This document shows, in pieces, positions 60,334 to 64,000 of a stretch of DNA of 64,000 nucleotides. A program made the position numbers and the translations under genes. The stretch is from Pseudomonas kielensis (GTDB lineage Bacteria > Pseudomonadota > Gammaproteobacteria > Pseudomonadales > Pseudomonadaceae), in assembly GCF_014236655.1 (NCBI RefSeq), contig NZ_JACMYG010000002.1, forward strand, positions 62,001 through 126,000, given 5' to 3'. Numbering within the stretch: the first letter of the stretch is position 1; every line of letters starts with the position of its first letter. The notes beneath the pieces were generated by a model. It was not told the origin of the DNA and did not search any database. It was given only the letters and a program-made list of their open reading frames with translations.

Positions 60334-61539
60334 TCAGTGAGCGTGCTCGGCCGAAGCCTTGCCCAGTTCTGACTTGAGGATGAAGCTGCCCGCCGTGGCG
60401 ACGCGCGCCCCGGCATCCAGCCCCTGGATGATTTCCACCTGGCCTGCGGAGCGGCTGCCGAGCGCTACCGTCCGGGCCTCAAAGCCGTCGTCCGTGCGCA
60501 CGAAAACACGGGGGCTGTCCTCAATGGTCTGAATCGCGGTTTCGGGGACGGTGACCGAGGCCTGGCGGGTATCGGTGGTGACCCGCACGGTCACGAACAA
60601 CCCCGGACGCCAGGCGCCGTCTGGGTTGGCGAGGCTGGCCCGGACCGTGGCCGTGCGGGTTTGCTCGCCCAGCAGGCTGCCGACGTAGGACACGTTGCCC
60701 GCCACTTCGGCATTCAGTTCCGGGGCATTGACGTTGACCGACGTGTCGACTCGTACGCTGTCCAGGTCCTTGGGTGAAACCCCAAACGTTACCCAGACCC
60801 GCGACAGGTCGGAGAGGGTAAACACGCTGGTGGCGTCGTTGACCACTTCCCCCAGGGTCAGGTGTTTTTCCACCACCATCGCGTCGAAGGGCGCCCGCAA
60901 CTCATAACGATTGCCACCACCGGTGGCGCTGCTGCCACTCAATGCGCTGATTTTCTGGCGGGCGTTGTTCAGGGCGATCTCGGCTTCTTGCAGGGCCTGG
61001 CGCGCTTGCAGAAAATCCTGCTCGGCGGAAATCTGCTCCTGCCACAACTGGCGTTCACGCTCAAAGGTGCTGCGCGCCAATTCAACGCGACGCTGGGCGG
61101 CCGCCTGTTCACTGCGTTGCTCGGAGATTTGCGGGCTGGCAATCACCGCCAGCAACTGCCCCTTTTTCACCGCTTGTCCGAGGTTGACCAGCACCTGCTC
61201 GACCACCCCGGGGGCGCGGGGAACGATGTGAGCAGTGCGGTCTTCGTCAAAACGTACTTCGCCGGGGAACGCCAGCGACAGCGCCATGACCTGTGGCCGC
61301 GCCTCGGCCAATTGAATGCCGGCGGCATTGATTTGCTCGTCGCTGAGCGTCAGGTGACCTTCGGCTTCCTCCGGTTCTGCTTCAGCGGGTGTGTCGGCCG
61401 TGATCTGGGCGGGTGTGCCGTGCTCGGCGTGCGACTGCTCTGCGACGGGCGCCGACGTGGCGCGGGTGGTCAGCAATGAACCGAGGCCGATGCCGGCGAT
61501 CAGGGTCAAAGCGATGGCCAGGATGGCTTTTTTGTCCAT
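60334..61539 (-). CDS. czcB: Heavy-metal efflux adaptor CzcB
   Basis: Periplasmic membrane-fusion protein of 401 residues. It has an N-terminal membrane anchor (ILAIALTLIAGIGLGSLL), an acidic/His-containing segment (SHAEHGTPAQ, then EPEEAEGHLT) fitting a metal-binding role, and a barrel-sandwich domain (VPRAPGVVEQVLVNLGQAVKKG). A coiled-coil hairpin and beta-barrel follow. The C-terminus ends SAEHAH, again with histidines. The ATG at 61539 follows GGAG. The gene is between czcC and czcA. Confidence 0.92.
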   Translation of the reverse strand: MDKKAILAIALTLIAGIGLGSLLTTRATSAPVAEQSHAEHGTPAQITADTPAEAEPEEAEGHLTLSDEQINAAGIQLAEARPQVMALSLAFPGEVRFDEDRTAHIVPRAPGVVEQVLVNLGQAVKKGQLLAVIASPQISEQRSEQAAAQRRVELARSTFERERQLWQEQISAEQDFLQARQALQEAEIALNNARQKISALSGSSATGGGNRYELRAPFDAMVVEKHLTLGEVVNDATSVFTLSDLSRVWVTFGVSPKDLDSVRVDTSVNVNAPELNAEVAGNVSYVGSLLGEQTRTATVRASLANPDGAWRPGLFVTVRVTTDTRQASVTVPETAIQTIEDSPRVFVRTDDGFEARTVALGSRSAGQVEIIQGLDAGARVATAGSFILKSELGKASAEHAH

Positions 61540-61605
61540 GGATACTCCAGGCACCGTTGGGTCAGTACGACCGGACGGGTGCGCAATACGGCTATAGATA
61601 GGATT

Positions 61606-62889
61606 TCAAGGGGTGGGGAGGAGGGCGCGGGTGTCGCCATAGATGCGTTCGATACGCACCCAGGCATCGGTGGAATCGGCCACGGCCTGCAGGTATTGGC
61701 TGCGCGCCTCGAACAGGGTGCGCTGGGCATCGAGCACGTCGAGGAAGTTGAATTTGCCCATTTCAAAGCCACGGGTGGCGGTGTCGACTGCACTTTGGGC
61801 CGCCGGCAGGATCACCTGGTTGAAGGCGTTGACTTCGGTGTTGGCAGTGGCCCATTGCTCCAGGCCTGACTGGACCTCGGAGCGCAGGCGCAATTCGCTG
61901 GCGTTGCGCAGGTCCCGAGCCTGGTCGGTGCGGCGCGCGGCGGCCAGCACATTGCCCTGGTTGCGATTGAACAATGGAATCGGCATCGACACGCCCAGCA
62001 GGTTGACCCGTTCGCGATCGGTCTCGCTGTACTGGCTACCGATGCTCACCGTCAGGTCGGGGATGCGCAGGGCCTTTTCCAGGCCTAGCGAGGCTTCCTT
62101 CTGGTTGATCTGCAAGCGCGCCAGGCGCAGCTCGGCGGTAGTGGGGAGGCGATCAAGCAGGGTCTGTGGCGAGGCAATGGCCGGCAATGCGGTTGTCGGT
62201 TCTTCGACGCGGGTAAAGGTGGCCTGTGGGGCCCCGGTGACCTGTGCCAGCTGCTGATAGGCGGTGGCCTGGTCACGTTCGGCGCGACGCAGTTCCAGGC
62301 GCACCTGGGACAGTTGCACCTGCGCGCGCGTGGCTTCGACCGGCGCCGCCTTGCCGGCGTTGATGCGTCCCTGGGCTACGCGCAGTCCGCGCTCGGCCAG
62401 TTGCAAGGATTGCTCGGTCAGTAACAAACGTTGCTGAGCGATGGTCGAGTTGTAGAAGGCCTGGAACACATCCGCGCGCAATTCATTGCGTCGACGTTCC
62501 AGTTCGATACCCGCCGCGTCCTGCGTTCGCTCGGCCACTTCGATTCTGGCGCCGCGTTTTCCACCCAGCTCCAGCGGTTGGCTGAGCATCAGCGTGGTGG
62601 TTCGCGAGCGGCGTCGGGTGTCTTCGGCCTCCCAGGACACTTGCGGATTGGGGATCAGCCCGGCTTGCTGGCGATCACCCTCGGCGACGCCGATTTCCCA
62701 TTGCGCCGCAGCCAGATTCGGGTTGTGGGCAAAGGCACTCTGCAGCGCTCGCTCCAGGGTCAATGGTGCGGCCTGTACCATGGCCGGCAAGGCACTGGCG
62801 GCGATTGCCAGACTGAGCAGTAAAACAGCAGGGCCAGTGAGTAACTTTCTGATCCTGGGTGGACTAACGACGCATTGATAACCCTGCAC
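61606..62889 (-). CDS. czcC: Heavy-metal efflux outer-membrane channel CzcC
   Basis: TolC-like outer-membrane factor of 427 residues with a signal peptide (ending PAMVQAAP at ~41). It has two repeated OEP domains (LTLERALQSAFAHNPNLAAAQ, and later GFEMGKFNFLDVLDAQRTLFEAR). It is shorter than drug-type channels and not lipidated, as usual for CzcC. The start is a GTG at 62889 with AAGGAA upstream; no ATG fits the signal peptide. It is the first gene of the operon and divergent from czcR. Confidence 0.92.
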   Translation of the reverse strand: MQGYQCVVSPPRIRKLLTGPAVLLLSLAIAASALPAMVQAAPLTLERALQSAFAHNPNLAAAQWEIGVAEGDRQQAGLIPNPQVSWEAEDTRRRSRTTTLMLSQPLELGGKRGARIEVAERTQDAAGIELERRRNELRADVFQAFYNSTIAQQRLLLTEQSLQLAERGLRVAQGRINAGKAAPVEATRAQVQLSQVRLELRRAERDQATAYQQLAQVTGAPQATFTRVEEPTTALPAIASPQTLLDRLPTTAELRLARLQINQKEASLGLEKALRIPDLTVSIGSQYSETDRERVNLLGVSMPIPLFNRNQGNVLAAARRTDQARDLRNASELRLRSEVQSGLEQWATANTEVNAFNQVILPAAQSAVDTATRGFEMGKFNFLDVLDAQRTLFEARSQYLQAVADSTDAWVRIERIYGDTRALLPTP

Positions 62890-63318
62890 TGTGGACGTTC
62901 CTTAAATGCGAAACAGGCGATGGCGTTAATCTAGAGGTCGGTGCTTATCAGTAAGGTGGCTGGATAATTACAAATACGTTATCCGCGGTTTGCGTAGGAA
63001 CTTGTGTATTAGGATGGAAAGTGTCGGAACGTTATAGGCGTCGCCATAGAAATATGACGATACAAACACCGATGGTTTATCCGCTCAGATGCACTTGTTG
63101 ATTTTGTTTGTTCGTGAATTACCCGGGCTGTTAGTTGCGGCATTTTGTCGCGCTTGTGGATTGCAGCACTCAAGGCCGCGGATTCCGGTTGACCCTGAAG
63201 CCACTACAGACATTAGCGTGGTGCACGAGCGGCTCATTTTGAACCACGGAGCCGTATGAAAACATCTTTGTCGTGCTCTGAATAAATCCATGCGTTATTT
63301 GTTTAAAGGTGAACAACT
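62890..63318. other. 429-bp divergent control region between czcC and czcR
   Basis: This region separates czcCBA from czcRS and must hold both promoters. It contains one notable dyad, GGATAA-N11-TTATCC at 62962-62984, and several AT-rich tracts. In P. aeruginosa CzcR activates both units from the equivalent region. I could not align a published CzcR box by eye. No gene is supported here. Confidence 0.6.
62962..62984. promoter_or_regulatory. Dyad candidate operator in the czc divergent region
   Basis: GGATAA at 62962-62967 and TTATCC at 62979-62984 enclose TTACAAATACG. It lies 73 bp before czcC and 335 bp before czcR, so it would mainly influence czcCBA. A related half site, CTTATCA, occurs 18 bp upstream. 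Confidence 0.35.
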
Positions 63319-63993
63319 ATGCGAATCCTTGTGATCGAGGACGAGCTGAAAGCTGCCGAATATTTGCACCAGGGGCTGACCGAAAGTGGCTATGTAGTGG
63401 ACTGTGCGAACAATGGTGCAGATGGACTTCACCTGGCCCGGCAACAGGCCTATGACTTGGTGATACTTGATGTAAACCTTCCTGAGGTAGATGGCTGGTT
63501 CGTGCTGGAACATATCCGCAAGAGTGGCAACACCCTGGTGATGATGCTGACCGCCAGAGGGCGGCTTGCCGATAAGGTCCGTGGGCTGGATCTGGGGGCT
63601 GATGACTACCTGGTCAAACCCTTCGAGTTTCCCGAACTGCTGGCGCGGGTACGCACCTTGCTGCGGCGCAGCGGGCAGATTCCGTTGCCTCAGGTGTTGA
63701 AGGTGGCCGACCTGGAGCTGGATCAGGGGCGACATCGGGCGTTCCGGGGTGAGCAACGTATCGACCTGACCACCAAGGAGTTCGCGTTGCTGCACCTGCT
63801 GATGCGCCAGTCGGGTGAAGTGCTCTCGCGGACCCAGATCATTTCCCTGGTGTGGGATATGAACTTCGACTGTGACACCAACGTGGTCGAGGTTTCGATC
63901 CGCCGCTTGCGGGCCAAGATCGACGATCCATTCGACCGTAAGCTGATCCACACCCTGCGCGGCGTCGGTTATGTGCTGGAGGCGCGCGAATGA
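63319..63993 (+). CDS. czcR: Metal-responsive OmpR-family response regulator CzcR
   Basis: Two-component regulator of 224 residues. The receiver domain (1-118) has the phosphoacceptor D51 in [14 protein letters not shown], acidic pocket E7/D8, T78 and K100. The OmpR-type winged helix (~125-222) ends [14 protein letters not shown] and [10 protein letters not shown]. It is the divergent partner of czcCBA and overlaps the following sensor gene by 4 bp (ATGA). In P. aeruginosa the orthologous system activates czcCBA and lowers OprD porin expression under zinc, which is notable given the OprD-family gene 7 kb away. Confidence 0.9.
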   Translation: MRILVIEDELKAAEYLHQGLTESGYVVDCANNGADGLHLARQQAYDLVILDVNLPEVDGWFVLEHIRKSGNTLVMMLTARGRLADKVRGLDLGADDYLVKPFEFPELLARVRTLLRRSGQIPLPQVLKVADLELDQGRHRAFRGEQRIDLTTKEFALLHLLMRQSGEVLSRTQIISLVWDMNFDCDTNVVEVSIRRLRAKIDDPFDRKLIHTLRGVGYVLEARE

Positions 63994-64000
63994 AACCGGC
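63990..64000 (+). CDS. czcS: Start of the cognate sensor histidine kinase (CzcS), cut by the window end
   Basis: The ATG at 63990 overlaps the czcR stop (ATGA), the standard coupling for czcRS. Only three codons (Met-Lys-Pro) are visible, so the identity rests on context. Confidence 0.6.

Noticed and set aside
1..64000. CRISPR arrays, rRNA genes, prophage modules and toxin-antitoxin pairs
   Set aside because: None found: no regularly spaced repeats, no phage structural genes and no recognisable TA pair in the reading frames.

Overview
The window looks like a chromosomal segment of a fluorescent-group Pseudomonas. The support is the GC-rich coding style, the family content (DsdA/DsdC, OprD-type porin, DUF2790 protein, Czc-type metal efflux with its own two-component system, FecI/FecR-controlled siderophore receptor) and scattered REP elements containing TGTAGGAGCGAGC. 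The species cannot be fixed from sequence reading alone. Both edges cut genes: dsdA on the left and the sensor kinase after czcR on the right.

Layout. 0-3 kb: D-serine deaminase and its LysR regulator, a second LspA-like peptidase and two small envelope proteins. 3.2-8.1 kb: a Fur-box-preceded TonB-dependent siderophore receptor, then soxR divergent from an MFS exporter with a textbook MerR/SoxR-type promoter between them. 8.1-11.1 kb: GFA-family enzyme, P-loop kinase-like protein, SulP anion transporter. 11.4-18.5 kb: a complete HAE1-type RND efflux operon (adaptor, pump, outer-membrane channel) followed by an uncharacterised lipoprotein gene. 18.6-24.6 kb: a patchwork with a small methyltransferase-like membrane protein, a MITE-like element, a GMC oxidoreductase with decayed neighbours, tRNA-Phe, a glycosyltransferase and an SDR.

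24.8-41 kb is a run of nitrogen and amide catabolic modules, each with its own regulator. The first is an RpiR-led operon with isochorismatase-like hydrolase, glutamine-synthetase-like ligase and N-formylglutamate amidohydrolase, plus an amino-acid/polyamine permease. The second is a LysR gene divergent from M20 amidohydrolase, periplasmic binding protein and phytanoyl-CoA-dioxygenase-like oxygenase. The third is HyuB/HyuA (hydantoinase/oxoprolinase) with an AraC regulator and a thioesterase. A PAS-GGDEF cyclase lies between the first two.

41.4-47.5 kb: a small zinc-ribbon protein, a LysE exporter with AraC regulator, and an ECF sigma/FecR/TonB-receptor cell-surface signalling set. 47.5-52.4 kb: nnrS, preceded by three GT-N7-AC sites (NorR-type), a sigma-54-like promoter and a 13-codon leader ORF, then a molybdenum hydroxylase (IorA/IorB type) with its own dihaem cytochrome. 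52.5-56.1 kb: topB, a LexA-like box and an OprD-family porin. 56.2-64 kb: a metal-resistance block with a 71-residue exported peptide, a DUF2790 protein, czcCBA, and divergent czcRS.

The most rewarding items for follow-up are the nnrS control region, the RpiR operon with its palindromic operator, the SoxR-type promoter driving an exporter, the fourth gene of the RND operon and the small exported proteins beside czcCBA.
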